From JALVCQ01 sp964452325 (GTDB lineage: Bacteria > Bacteroidota > Bacteroidia > JAADEI01 > JALVCQ01): a stretch of 22,500 bases of DNA. The notes below the pieces were generated by a model that was not told the origin of the DNA, made no database searches, and saw only the letters and a program-made list of their open reading frames with translations. Shown piece after piece: positions 14,153 to 22,500 of this stretch (positions are counted from its first letter, which is position 1; the number at the start of each line of letters is the position of its first letter). Location of the stretch: the NCBI GenBank assembly GCA_964452325.1, contig CAYVLB010000014.1:1-22500 (forward strand), written 5' to 3'. The translations under genes and the position numbers were made by a program.

Positions 14153-16426
14153 CTATTCATCCCCTTTCTTAAATGGGTTTTTTATTTTCCCAACCTTAAC
14201 CCGTTTCAGGAGTTTGTTCACTTGGTTGTCCTGCTTGTTTTGTTCCTTTTTGCGATCTTCCGACCGGCCTGGTTTCAACGGCTTAACAGGTTTGCCGGGC
14301 ATTGGCACAGTAGGCGTGACCGTTGTGTCGGAAGGGGTGGGTTGAGGACCTTCCTCAAAGAGTTCGTCCACGTTGATATCCAATTCTTCAGCAGGGGTCA
14401 GCTCATCGGGCTGTTCAGTGGCCTTCTGTGTGTTGGCTTTTGGCTTGGGCTTGGGCTTGTAATCGGTTCGCAAGACGCGAAAAGTGGTGCGCCGGTTAGC
14501 CTGATGTTCTTCTTCAGTACACCGAAGCCCGGGCCCACGCCCGTTCTCACATGCGCAATTGTTGACAAGCTGAGTTTCTCCATATCCTTTGGCCACCAAT
14601 CGTTCAGGATCAATTCCCTTGGCGACCAAATAGTCGACTACTGACTGTGCCCGCTTCTGTGACAGCTCAATATTGTACTCATAACTGGCGCGGCAGTCGG
14701 TATGTGACCCAATCTCAATCACTAAATAAGGGTTTCGCTTTAGTACATCCACCAACGAATCGAGTACAGGAATCGATTCGGGCCGCAAATTGAAGCTATC
14801 CAGCCCATAAAATATCCCTTCGATGGTAATGGCGGTGAGTTTGATCATTTTCAAATAGAGGTCTCGGACAAAGTGTTGGGACTTCTCAAGACCAATGGTT
14901 GATACCACTTCCAAGCTGCTGGAATAATAGCCGGCTTTTTGGGCTTCAACCGTATACTTGGTTTCGGGCTGCAACTTGTAAAAGTAGTATCCGGAGGAAT
15001 CCGAAAGCCGAATTTCCTTTTGGGTCGTGTCGGGATAAATAGTAAGTACTACGGTAGCACTATCAATGGGTTCTTTGGTTTCGACGTCATATACATGTCC
15101 GTCAAGGGTAAATATTAGTGGCTTGAGGTAGAACTCGTAAATATCATCTTGGCCTTTGCCGTTGGGACGATTCGACGAGAAGAAGCCTTTTTCGCCAGAT
15201 TTGTCGAAAATGATTCCGAAGTCATCGGAGGTGGTGTTAACAGGAGGCATCAGGTTTTTGGGCGGGCTCCATCGGGTTCCTTGTCCATGGGTCATGTAGA
15301 TATCGAGCCCCCCCATAGAATTGTGACTGTTCGAAGCAAAGTAGAGGATGGTATCCTTATATATGAAAGGAAACATCTCGTCACCGGGCGTGTTGACAAT
15401 GGGGCCCAAATTGACTGGATCTCCCCATGTTTTGGCTTTCCGACTGTAGAAACTCACCCAGATATCCTTGCCGCCATAACCACCAGGCATATCACTCGAG
15501 AAAAACAGTTTTCGTCCATCTGCACTGAGCGATGGATGTCCGTAGTTGACTGTCGAGTCCTTACACAGGGGCAATACCTTGGGTTCACTCCATCGGCTTC
15601 CTCGCAAGCGAGAAATCATGATTCGACAATTGGCAGCTTTACCTTCTGGTCCATTACACTGGGTATACAACATAAAAGCATCTTTTGGCCCGAAAGCCAC
15701 CGTGCCTTCATTAAAGGGGGTATTGATCGGATGGGGTATTCGGCTGACCTCCCCCCATTTATAAGAGACCTTACGTCCCCGTCCAATGCGGATTCGTTTT
15801 ATAAAGAAAAGATCGGAATGACGGTTGCCAGTCCATTCGTAGGTCTTTTTTCCAGTAGCTTCTTCTCGGTCCGAAGCAAAGATCATCCCTCCCTTAAACA
15901 GGGCAGGAGCAAAGTCATTGGATGAGGAGTTGGCTTTCCGGAAATTCGTTACCACAAATCGGCTGTCTTCCTCTGGGTTCCAATCTTTAAGTTTATCTAA
16001 TTGATTTTTCCATTCCCGTGCAGATTCGTCGTTAGGATTGTTTTTAAGGTATTCATCTAACGTGGCCATTGCCTCGTCGTAATCGCCAATGGCTGCTTGC
16101 ATTCGGGCCAAGTAATAAGCCACTTTGGGATCCGGGTACTCGAATCGCAATGCTTTTTTATACCACGATACGGCTTCACGATATCGGTTGGCCTTTCGAT
16201 AGGCTTCTGCAGCCCGGAACGCATAGTCGGCTTTTTTTTCCTTGCGGCGTGTCTTGGAATACAACTTGCCGTATAGCTGGGCAGCCTCTGTAAAGCGATA
16301 AAGCTCATATGCTTTTTCCGCCCTTTGAGCAGCCGAGGGAAATAGCTTACATCCCGAAAGCATTAGACCGCCACTCCATAGGACAAAAGCAGGAAATAAA
16401 GTAGAAAACCAATAGGAGGACTTCAT
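14153..16426 (-). CDS. porE: PorE-like T9SS lipoprotein (TPR, propeller, CRD, OmpA)
   Basis: A 757-residue lipoprotein with the architecture of PorE, which anchors the type IX secretion machinery to peptidoglycan in the periplasm. The signal peptide ends in the lipobox LSGC (Cys 26). Residues about 30-150 are TPR-like (FTEAAQLYGKLYSKT, YREAVSWYKKAL, DYDEAMATLDEYLKNNP). Residues about 170-430 form a PD40/WD40-like propeller (SLSADGRKLFFSSDMPGG, ILYFASNSHNSMGGLDIY, GFFSSNRPNGKGQDDIYEF). A carboxypeptidase-regulatory-like domain follows (LDGHVYDVETKEPIDSA, about 435-530). The OmpA domain (about 540-660) has YGLDSFNLRPES, EIGSHTDCRASYEYNIELS, and NRRTTFRVL. A Pro/Lys-rich tail of about 95 residues follows, longer than I expect. 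OmpA-family relatives outside T9SS are the alternative. Confidence 0.85.
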   Translation of the reverse strand: MKSSYWFSTLFPAFVLWSGGLMLSGCKLFPSAAQRAEKAYELYRFTEAAQLYGKLYSKTRRKEKKADYAFRAAEAYRKANRYREAVSWYKKALRFEYPDPKVAYYLARMQAAIGDYDEAMATLDEYLKNNPNDESAREWKNQLDKLKDWNPEEDSRFVVTNFRKANSSSNDFAPALFKGGMIFASDREEATGKKTYEWTGNRHSDLFFIKRIRIGRGRKVSYKWGEVSRIPHPINTPFNEGTVAFGPKDAFMLYTQCNGPEGKAANCRIMISRLRGSRWSEPKVLPLCKDSTVNYGHPSLSADGRKLFFSSDMPGGYGGKDIWVSFYSRKAKTWGDPVNLGPIVNTPGDEMFPFIYKDTILYFASNSHNSMGGLDIYMTHGQGTRWSPPKNLMPPVNTTSDDFGIIFDKSGEKGFFSSNRPNGKGQDDIYEFYLKPLIFTLDGHVYDVETKEPIDSATVVLTIYPDTTQKEIRLSDSSGYYFYKLQPETKYTVEAQKAGYYSSSLEVVSTIGLEKSQHFVRDLYLKMIKLTAITIEGIFYGLDSFNLRPESIPVLDSLVDVLKRNPYLVIEIGSHTDCRASYEYNIELSQKRAQSVVDYLVAKGIDPERLVAKGYGETQLVNNCACENGRGPGLRCTEEEHQANRRTTFRVLRTDYKPKPKPKANTQKATEQPDELTPAEELDINVDELFEEGPQPTPSDTTVTPTVPMPGKPVKPLKPGRSEDRKKEQNKQDNQVNKLLKRVKVGKIKNPFKKGDE

Positions 16427-16456
16427 ATCCGACTCAATAATTATTTTACTGGGGGG

Positions 16457-16487
16457 CTAAAATAGAACTTTCGCTATCAAACCCAAG
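16457..16487 (-). promoter_or_regulatory. Candidate Bacteroidota promoter for the PorE-like gene
   Basis: On the minus strand, TTG (16486-16484) is followed after 19 bases by TATTTTAG (16464-16457), one base off the Bacteroidota TAnnTTTG box. Transcription would start about 25 bases before ATG 16426. Confidence 0.35.
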
Positions 16488-16492
16488 AACAC

Positions 16493-16522
16493 TTGTAAGA
16501 ATGCTTGGGCATAATATATTTG
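16493..16522 (+). promoter_or_regulatory. Candidate Bacteroidota promoter for gcvT
   Basis: TTG (16493-16495), 19 bases, then TATATTTG (16515-16522), an exact TAnnTTTG match. A start of transcription near 16530 gives a 50-base leader to ATG 16580, and it argues against the upstream frame start at 16505. Confidence 0.5.
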
Positions 16523-16579
16523 CATGCTCCTATTGCAAATTGTTCTTCTAAACAATCTGCCACGTTAAGCCTATTTTCA

Positions 16580-17665
16580 ATGAGCAACATTACCCCCTTG
16601 TTTGACCGCCATCGCGGTTTAGGTGCCCGCATGGTTGAATTTGCTGGTTTTCATATGCCCATTCAATACGAAGGCATTCAAAAAGAGCATATGGCGGTGC
16701 GTCGCAATGTTGGCCTCTTTGATGTTTCCCATATGGGCGAATTTGTTGTGGAAGGGCCCGGTGCGGCGGCTTTTTTGAATTATGTGTTAGCCAATGATGT
16801 GATGCGCCTACGTCCAGGAAAAGCTCAATATTCCTACATACCCAATCCGCAAGGTGGAGTTAAAGACGACTTGATCGTCTACCAACTGGCCTCCAATCGA
16901 TATATGTTGGTGGTGAATGCAGCGAATGTGAAAAAGGATTGGGAATGGTTGGTCAGACACATTCAAGATTTTGACGTCCACCTAACAGATATTTCGGAAG
17001 ATACCGCGCTTTTGGCCTTCCAAGGGCCACGGGCTTCAGAAGTACTTCAGCCACTAACAGCCATTGCGGTAGATAAGATTCCCTTCTATCAGTTTCAAGT
17101 GGGTACGGTAGCCGGTGTTCCTGACGTCATCATTTCGGCCACGGGGTATACCGGTGCAGGTGGCTTTGAACTGTATATTCCATCCGATGCGGTGGGAACC
17201 ATTTGGGATGCCCTTATGGACATGGGCGAAGTAACCCCTGCAGGACTGGGAGCACGGGATTTATTGCGTCTGGAAATGGGCTACCTCCTCTACGGTAATG
17301 ATATGGATGAGGCCACTTTGGCCCTCGAAGCAGGATTGGGATGGGTTACCCGTTTCAACAAAGATTTCATTGGCAAGCCTGCCTTATGGAAGGCCCGTGA
17401 GGAGGGGCTCCAGCGGCGTCTTCGGGGATTGGTCGTTATGGAACGAGGAATCCCCCGTACCGGACAGCAGGTAATGGATAATCAACACCGCCCTATCGGC
17501 ATCATCACCTCAGGAGGCTTCTCTCCCATGCTACAAAAAGGGATTGCGTTGGCATACCTTCCTGCTAATTTTTCCGAAAAAGAAGTATTAATTCAAATTC
17601 GTACTAAATTTGTTATAGCAAAAGTGACTCAACCTCCTTTTATCAAACCAACTCCTAAACCATAA
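16580..17665 (+). CDS. gcvT: Aminomethyltransferase (glycine cleavage system T protein)
   Basis: Transfers the methylene group from the aminomethyl-lipoyl H protein to tetrahydrofolate, releasing ammonia, in glycine breakdown. The product has 361 residues from ATG 16580 (MSNITPLFDRHRGLGARM), the start that fits the family. The frame stays open 25 codons further up to 16505, but that stretch overlaps the promoter candidate. Seen: FAGFHMPIQYEGIQKEHMAV, LFDVSHMGEF, NPQGGVKDDLIVYQL with the catalytic Asp, ISATGYTGAGGFELY for folate binding, LGARDLLRLEMGYLLYGNDM, and GKPALWKAREEG. The C-terminal beta-barrel ends RTKFVIAKVTQPPF. No other gcv genes are nearby. The next gene starts 13 bases downstream. 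Confidence 0.95.
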   Translation: MSNITPLFDRHRGLGARMVEFAGFHMPIQYEGIQKEHMAVRRNVGLFDVSHMGEFVVEGPGAAAFLNYVLANDVMRLRPGKAQYSYIPNPQGGVKDDLIVYQLASNRYMLVVNAANVKKDWEWLVRHIQDFDVHLTDISEDTALLAFQGPRASEVLQPLTAIAVDKIPFYQFQVGTVAGVPDVIISATGYTGAGGFELYIPSDAVGTIWDALMDMGEVTPAGLGARDLLRLEMGYLLYGNDMDEATLALEAGLGWVTRFNKDFIGKPALWKAREEGLQRRLRGLVVMERGIPRTGQQVMDNQHRPIGIITSGGFSPMLQKGIALAYLPANFSEKEVLIQIRTKFVIAKVTQPPFIKPTPKP

Positions 17666-17678
17666 AAAAGTAAGCGTC

Positions 17679-18044
17679 ATGATGGAGATTACAGAACTCG
17701 AGGTATGGCAAACTGCAATGAATCTGTCGCAACGGCTGTATGAGCTATCCAAATCGATGCCAGAGACAGAGCAGTTTGGATTGGGCCATCAACTTCGACA
17801 ACATGCCGTAAAGATTCCATCGCTAATTGCAGCTGCTGCTAGCCGCAAGTATGGCCAGGAGTCAATTCGTGCACTGGATATAGCCAAGGGGCATCTCTAT
17901 GAGACCGAAACGGTGCTTCGGCTAGCCCATCGTCTGGACCTTTTGTCAGAAGACGAAACCAAGGAAACATTGGAGCAATTGGAGACTTCTCGAAAGCTCT
18001 TGTTCGGATTTCTAAAATATTATAAGCGGGCGACCCGCTCATAA
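17679..18044 (+). CDS. Four-helix bundle protein (23S rRNA intervening-sequence type)
   Basis: This 121-residue protein is almost entirely helical. Landmarks of the TIGR02436 four-helix family: an N-terminal LEVWQTAMNLSQRLYELSKSMP, FGLGHQLRQHAVKIPSLIA, a helix SIRALDIAKGHLYETETVLRLAHRL, and a last helix KETLEQLETSRKLLFGFLKYYK. The start could be ATG 17679 or 17682. The family was first found as ORFs inside intervening sequences of 23S rRNA genes, but here no rRNA is present. It stands alone between gcvT (13 bases upstream) and comB (40 bases downstream). Its molecular function is not known; the group sometimes behaves as an inserted, mobile gene. Base composition does not differ obviously from its neighbours. 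Confidence 0.85.
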   Translation: MMEITELEVWQTAMNLSQRLYELSKSMPETEQFGLGHQLRQHAVKIPSLIAAAASRKYGQESIRALDIAKGHLYETETVLRLAHRLDLLSEDETKETLEQLETSRKLLFGFLKYYKRATRS

Positions 18045-18084
18045 GTGCATCCTTTAGCCTTCCATCCACATCTAATACCTGATT

Positions 18085-18804
18085 GTGCCTAATGTTGTAG
18101 AGGTTTGCCTCTCGCCACTGTTGCTCGCCAATTTCTCGGTGGCAGAACGGACCGTAGTCGTGGTCGATATTTTGCGGGCAACATCGGTAATTACTACTGC
18201 CTTGGCAGAAGGGATGACCGCAGTTTACCCTGTGGCAACAATTGAGCAAGCCCACCAACTTCGCCATCGTCATCCGGAAGCACTCTTAGGCGGAGAACGT
18301 AACAGTCGGCGCATCTACAATTTTGACCTGGACAATTCCCCTTTAACGTACCGCAGCCACAAAGGCCGAACGGTTATCTTCACCACTACCAACGGAACAC
18401 GTGCATTATGGATGACTCGGCAGGCCAAGGAAGTGATTATTGGCAGTTTCCTAAACTTGGGATCGGTTGCACGCTATTTGCAGCGGCGAGGCGGCCCAGT
18501 ATTAATATTTTGTGCAGGGCGGCATGGTCAAATTAATTTGGAAGATTCGCTTTTTGCAGGTGCCTTAGTAGAACAAATCAGGGCTTCTCATCGATTGGCC
18601 AATGATGCCGCCCATTTGGTACGAGATTTCTATCGGCTTCATCGGTCACAAATCGAAGAGGTTCTCCGGCAGGCTACCCATGGCCAACGCCTTATCGAAG
18701 GTTCATACGAGGAAGATGTGCGATACGTTGCTCAAATCGATCGTTACGACGTAGTACCTCGTTTTGCCCATGGCAAGATCACCCTTGTGGACACCTCAAG
18801 GTAA
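18085..18804 (+). CDS. comB: 2-phosphosulfolactate phosphatase (ComB family)
   Basis: ComB dephosphorylates 2-phospho-3-sulfolactate in coenzyme M biosynthesis of methanogens. The family is also common in bacteria without that pathway, where the role is uncertain. The product has 239 residues from GTG 18085; no ATG gives a fitting N-terminus. Seen: VVVDILRATSVITTAL near residues 25-40, LLGGERNSRRI, FTTTNGTRAL near residues 97-106, CAGRHGQINLEDSLFAGAL near residues 153-171, and the tail DVVPRF. These include the acidic residues of the Mg-dependent active site (VVDILRATS, NLED). No other coenzyme M genes are here. The next gene overlaps by about 35 bases on the same strand, so translation is probably coupled. 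Confidence 0.85.
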   Translation: MPNVVEVCLSPLLLANFSVAERTVVVVDILRATSVITTALAEGMTAVYPVATIEQAHQLRHRHPEALLGGERNSRRIYNFDLDNSPLTYRSHKGRTVIFTTTNGTRALWMTRQAKEVIIGSFLNLGSVARYLQRRGGPVLIFCAGRHGQINLEDSLFAGALVEQIRASHRLANDAAHLVRDFYRLHRSQIEEVLRQATHGQRLIEGSYEEDVRYVAQIDRYDVVPRFAHGKITLVDTSR

Positions 18805-19411
18805 GATACTTTCTCCGAGTTTTTATCGATCCGATGATCCAATAGCGATAGCACAATCACTATTGGGTAAGGTCCTGTGTACCTTAATTGATAGGCAACT
18901 CACGTGCGGAATGATTACGGAGACAGAGGCATACGGTGGTGTCTCCGACCGGGCCAGCCATTCTTATGGCGGGCGCCGTACCCAACGCAACGAACCCATG
19001 TACCATGAAGGGGGCATAGCGTACGTCTATCTTTGTTATGGGATACATCATTTATTTAATGTGGTAACAGGCCCCAAAGGAACGCCTACTGCCGTGTTGA
19101 TTCGGTCATTGGCACCACTCGACGGTGTCGAAGTGATGCTGCGTCGCCGAAGGAAAAAAGAAGTGCATCCATCGCTAACCGCCGGACCGGGAAGCCTTTC
19201 CCAAGCATTGGGTATTACCACCCGATTCAGTGGTATTCAATTGTCTGCTCCTCCAATTTGGATTGAAGATCGTGGCATTGGTATCCCATCAGTACAAATT
19301 GCGGCGGGTCCTCGTATTGGCGTGGCATATGCAGGTGAAGACGCCCAGCTCCCATGGCGTTTTTTCATTCATGGCCACCCATATGTGAGCCGACCGAACC
19401 GATTGAAGTAA
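18770..19411 (+). CDS. mpg: 3-methyladenine DNA glycosylase (AAG/MPG type)
   Basis: A base-excision repair enzyme that removes alkylated purines from DNA. The product has about 213 residues. I use ATG 18770 (MARSPLWTPQGK); TTG 18764 and TTG 18785 are alternatives, because the first conserved stretch is LSPSFYRSDDPIAIAQSLLG. Seen: the catalytic-site stretch ITETEAYGGVSDRASHSYGG, RRTQRNEPMYHEGGIAYVYL with the DNA-contact Tyr region, YGIHHLFNVVTGPKGTPTAV, LIRSLAP, and LTAGPGSLSQALGI. All match the human AAG family pattern. It overlaps the end of comB in another frame and precedes porU by about 53 bases. The match is clear; only the start is uncertain. Confidence 0.93.
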   Translation: MARSPLWTPQGKILSPSFYRSDDPIAIAQSLLGKVLCTLIDRQLTCGMITETEAYGGVSDRASHSYGGRRTQRNEPMYHEGGIAYVYLCYGIHHLFNVVTGPKGTPTAVLIRSLAPLDGVEVMLRRRRKKEVHPSLTAGPGSLSQALGITTRFSGIQLSAPPIWIEDRGIGIPSVQIAAGPRIGVAYAGEDAQLPWRFFIHGHPYVSRPNRLK

Positions 19412-19464
19412 TCGATAGGAAAAATGAGCAGTATAATGCTTGTTTTTACCTTTGGGTCGTTAAA

Positions 19465-22400
19465 ATGGCAATGATGAATTCCCCATCGGTTAGGTTTCGA
19501 GCCATTGTGGGAGGGCTTGAGTTGGGAAACGCATTTATGGGATCGGCTCAGTCATTCACATGGAAAGAACATTCTGTATTAGCGGAAGGGGTATGGTGTA
19601 AGTTGGCAATTTCGACCACAGGCATCTACAAGGTAACTTATGAAGAGCTACAGCAAGCCGGCGTCGTCAACAATTCCATTGTATCCGACCGTTTGGCCCT
19701 GTGGGGACAGTATGGAGGGCCTTTACCCCTCTTGAACAGCCACTACAAGCACGATGATCTTTGGGCCATCCCAATTCGGGTAATCGATGGAAATGATGGA
19801 TTTTTCGGACCGGGAGACTACTTTTTGTTCTTTGCGGAAGGACCGCATCGGTTGCAATGGAACTCTTCATTGCGACGGCTGGAAATGCAGCGCAACTATT
19901 ATACCGATACTGCCTTTGTCTTCCTCCGTATTGACCAGCCTACCCCATCTGCTCGGGTTGTTGTGACTACCTATCCCGCAGATTCCGTTGAGTCAGATGT
20001 TTACACTGCACCCAATGTATTTCATCACGAGTTGGATGTGTATAATGACATCGTCAAATACACCAAAACAGGACAAGATTGGTTTGGCGAAACATTCGAC
20101 CTGACATTACGTCGCAACTTTTCCACAGACCTTCATATGCCAGTAGATAGCCCATATGTGATACGAGGGCAGGTGGGAGCCCGAAGTCCCAATTCCAGCC
20201 GATTTGATTTGTATGTCAATGGAACCCAGCAAAAGACGATCAATATTCCGGCTGCCCACACCACCCGCTATGAAGCTGATTATATCCGTATAGCCAATTT
20301 TGAAACAACACTTTCCCAAGCTCCGCTAAGCGTTGAATTGGCCTACCAGAAATCGCATTCTACTGCCAAGGGATGGCTTAATTATTTCTCCATTCATTAC
20401 TGGCAACGCATCGGTCATGGCACGCGGCAATGGGTCTATCATTTGCCACAGACGCTTCCTTATCGATGGATCCGGGTGCATATTGCGTCGCCAGGCAATG
20501 CTCAAATATGGGACGTAAGCCATCCGGGCCGTGTGAAGCAGCTGACAATATCTAACGGAATGGCAGTGATGAGGACTGACTCGTCTATGTATCCTCGCTT
20601 GGCAGTGTTTGAGCCTTGGCAGGCTCACAAGGTGTTGGCAGTGCGCCCCCTTAATAATCAGAATCTTCATGCCACGGGACCTGCAGATTTCATCATTATC
20701 ACCCACTCCTCTGTCCGAAGTATAGCCGAGGCTGTAAAAGAGTTTCATCAAACGAATGATTCGCTGAGTATTCACATCACGGATGTGAATTCGATTTTTA
20801 ATGAGTTTTCGGGAGGTCGTGTAGATCCAATGGGCATTCGCATGTTTCTCAAGATGTTGTATGATCGCTACCCTTCCCAGCCACCCCGTTATGTGTTGCT
20901 TGTGGGTGACGCATCCTTCGATTACAAAAACCGAATACCCAACAACACTTCTATGGTGCCGACCTATCAATCTAAAAGCTGCTATTCGCCCATTAATTCC
21001 TATGCTACGGATGACTTCTTTACCTACTTGGATGACAATGAGGGCGACTTTGAAAGGAATGCTCCTGGCACGCCCGATATTGCGATTGGACGTTTGCCCA
21101 TTCAAACTCCTGATGAGGGAATGGTTATTATCCAAAAGATGAAAACCTATCGATCCAAAGAATCTGCGGGGGAATGGCGAAGTCGCCTCTTGCTCATTGC
21201 TGATGATGAAGACTATAACCTGCACTTTAATCAATCAGAATCTTTGGCACGTTTAATCCAAAAAGACTATCCCGCCTATCTTATTCGCAAAATATACTTG
21301 GATGCTTTCAAGCAGGTGTCTACGCCTGCGGGTCCCCGTTATCCGGATGCCAAGGATGCCATTAATCGTGAAATTGATCGGGGCGTTTTATTGCTAAATT
21401 ATTATGGTCACGGTGGGGAAAACGGACTGGCCCATGAACGCATCCTTCGGATCCCAGACATTCGCAAATGGCGCAACCGACATCGTTACCCTCTCATCAT
21501 CACAGCCACTTGCGAGTTTGGCCGCTATGACAACCCCGAATTTGAATCGGGCGGCGAAGAAGCCCTTTTTCATCCTCAAGGTGGAGCCATTGCATTATTA
21601 ACGACTACCCGACTCGTTTTTGCCGATGGTAACCAGCGAACAGTTGAGGCTTTGTTTCGCAGTCACTTGTTAAGTGGAAAACGACTTGGTGATGCTTACC
21701 TTTCCACTAAACAGGCGGTGGTTGGCACAAACGCCTATAAGTTCGTACTCTTGGGAGATCCCGCCCTTTACTTTGCCGCACCGCGCCATCAAGTACGCCT
21801 TACCTATTTGAATGGACATCCCATTGACTCCATACCCGATACGCTTCAAGCGCTGGGTCGGTATGAGCTTCAAGGAGAAGTCCTTTCTCAAGATGGCCAG
21901 CTACTTTCGAATTTCAATGGCAAAGTTTTTGTTACCGTACTTGAAAAACCTTCGATTATCACCACGTTAGGGAATGATCCCACCTCGTATCCCGCCAGCT
22001 TTGCCGTAGCCGATAACTACATTTTCAAAGGCACGGCTTCGGTCATCAATGGGCAATTCACCATTCATTTTGTGGTGCCGAAAGATATTTCATACAACTA
22101 CTCCGCAGGTCGCATCTTGATGTATGCGTACGATACCATCACCCTCGAAGATGCGTTGGGACGATACAGTGCCATTGTCATCGGTGGGACCTCTAGCGAA
22201 CCAGTGGTCGATACAACCCCGCCGGCCATACAACTTTATCTAAACGACCGAAATTTCCAAGACAGTGGACTTACCCATGCCGACCCCATCCTGATTGTTG
22301 ACATTGCTGATGACTATGGCATTAATACTGTTTCACATAGTATCGGTCATGAGTTGGTGGCTACGCTTGATGGTGTAACATCAATTATCTTAAATGATTA

Positions 22401-22500
22401 TTATGAAAGCCGCCCTGATTTGCCGGGTTATGGTGTCATTCGCTACCCATACTATGGACTGTCCCCTGGTTGGTACTTTATTACGGTAGAGGTGTGGGAC
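19465..22500 (+). CDS. porU: T9SS sortase PorU, C-terminus outside the window
   Basis: PorU is the gingipain-like cysteine peptidase (C25) that removes the sorting domain of T9SS cargo at the cell surface and attaches the protein. The frame is open from ATG 19465 to the window end, over 1,010 residues, so the gene is cut by the edge. Starts at 19471 and 19474 are also possible. The signal peptide is not strong (VRFRAIVGGLELGNAFMGSA|QS). Then come GVWCKLAISTTGIYKVTYEE and the beta-rich PorU N-terminal region. Within the caspase-like domain, NYYGHGGENG carries the candidate catalytic His 649, and TATCEFGRYDNPEFESGG the Cys 683. Typical later motifs are KFVLLGDPALYFA and VDTTPPAIQLYLNDRNF, ending with YGVIRYPYYGLSPGWYF. 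With the PorE-like lipoprotein at 14153-16426 it points to a working T9SS. Confidence 0.92.
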   Translation, partial: MAMMNSPSVRFRAIVGGLELGNAFMGSAQSFTWKEHSVLAEGVWCKLAISTTGIYKVTYEELQQAGVVNNSIVSDRLALWGQYGGPLPLLNSHYKHDDLWAIPIRVIDGNDGFFGPGDYFLFFAEGPHRLQWNSSLRRLEMQRNYYTDTAFVFLRIDQPTPSARVVVTTYPADSVESDVYTAPNVFHHELDVYNDIVKYTKTGQDWFGETFDLTLRRNFSTDLHMPVDSPYVIRGQVGARSPNSSRFDLYVNGTQQKTINIPAAHTTRYEADYIRIANFETTLSQAPLSVELAYQKSHSTAKGWLNYFSIHYWQRIGHGTRQWVYHLPQTLPYRWIRVHIASPGNAQIWDVSHPGRVKQLTISNGMAVMRTDSSMYPRLAVFEPWQAHKVLAVRPLNNQNLHATGPADFIIITHSSVRSIAEAVKEFHQTNDSLSIHITDVNSIFNEFSGGRVDPMGIRMFLKMLYDRYPSQPPRYVLLVGDASFDYKNRIPNNTSMVPTYQSKSCYSPINSYATDDFFTYLDDNEGDFERNAPGTPDIAIGRLPIQTPDEGMVIIQKMKTYRSKESAGEWRSRLLLIADDEDYNLHFNQSESLARLIQKDYPAYLIRKIYLDAFKQVSTPAGPRYPDAKDAINREIDRGVLLLNYYGHGGENGLAHERILRIPDIRKWRNRHRYPLIITATCEFGRYDNPEFESGGEEALFHPQGGAIALLTTTRLVFADGNQRTVEALFRSHLLSGKRLGDAYLSTKQAVVGTNAYKFVLLGDPALYFAAPRHQVRLTYLNGHPIDSIPDTLQALGRYELQGEVLSQDGQLLSNFNGKVFVTVLEKPSIITTLGNDPTSYPASFAVADNYIFKGTASVINGQFTIHFVVPKDISYNYSAGRILMYAYDTITLEDALGRYSAIVIGGTSSEPVVDTTPPAIQLYLNDRNFQDSGLTHADPILIVDIADDYGINTVSHSIGHELVATLDGVTSIILNDYYESRPDLPGYGVIRYPYYGLSPGWYFITVEVWD

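Noticed and set aside
15149..15925. 258-residue plus-strand ORF opposite the PorE-like gene
   Set aside because: The minus strand is clearly coding with recognised propeller and CRD motifs; this is an antisense shadow.
16505..16579. Longer start for gcvT at 16505
   Set aside because: The extra 25 residues match nothing in the family and overlap a good promoter candidate.
19447..19454. TACCTTTG box as a porU promoter
   Set aside because: The box matches TAnnTTTG, but no TTG lies at the right distance upstream and transcription would begin almost at the start codon.
20326..21234. 302-residue minus-strand ORF opposite porU
   Set aside because: It lies wholly within the PorU coding frame and its product is rich in basic residues without any motif; a shadow frame.

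Overview
The window looks like a piece of a Bacteroidota genome. The signs are a short RpoD-type primary sigma factor, a parB gene followed by a DUF5683 gene, two type IX secretion (T9SS) components (a PorE-like lipoprotein and the PorU sortase), surface proteins with the GIGTxxPxxSA N-terminal module typical of this phylum, and promoter-like TAnnTTTG boxes. No rRNA, tRNA or CRISPR repeat array was seen.

Bases 1-3260 are a mosaic that differs from the rest. An AT-richer reading frame of unknown product (3-371) abuts a GC-rich stretch (372-1555). That stretch reads as the C-terminal part of an SNF2-like helicase and the first part of a Cas10-like HD-domain protein, both broken by nonsense and frameshift changes. 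I read it as the wreck of a type III CRISPR-associated locus. Next come two strongly AT-rich minus-strand ORFs of unknown function that overlap slightly (1640-2648), then a region with inverted repeats. A 100-N scaffold gap (2838-2937) follows, with the same 17 bases on each side, so the two contigs probably overlap. About 300 bases after it, to 3263, hold no recognisable gene.

Bases 3264-8002 hold three tandem minus-strand paralogues, 7 and 19 bp apart. They encode large exported proteins with a signal peptide, a GIGTxxPxxSA module and a run of SBBP-like beta-propeller repeats, and each ends with a CC pair and a lone cysteine near the C-terminus. Bases 8174-10236 (minus) carry a putative outer-membrane protein, a two-cluster ferredoxin and RpoD. 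Bases 10446-11684 (minus) encode an aspartokinase with an altered KFGG loop.

Divergent from it, fructose-1,6-bisphosphatase, ParB and a DUF5683 protein form a tight plus-strand unit (11735-14099). It converges on the PorE-like lipoprotein gene (14153-16426, minus). A short divergent region with two back-to-back promoter candidates separates porE from a plus-strand run: gcvT, a four-helix bundle protein, comB, a 3-methyladenine DNA glycosylase and porU, which runs off the right edge. From 3264 onward the content is mostly core metabolism, chromosome segregation and T9SS. PorE and PorU belong to the same secretion machine, PorE linking it to the periplasm and peptidoglycan, PorU cutting and attaching cargo at the surface.

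I did not find a clear new multi-gene system. The best candidates for novelty are the three propeller paralogues, the two AT-rich unknown ORFs and the decayed CRISPR-associated fragment.
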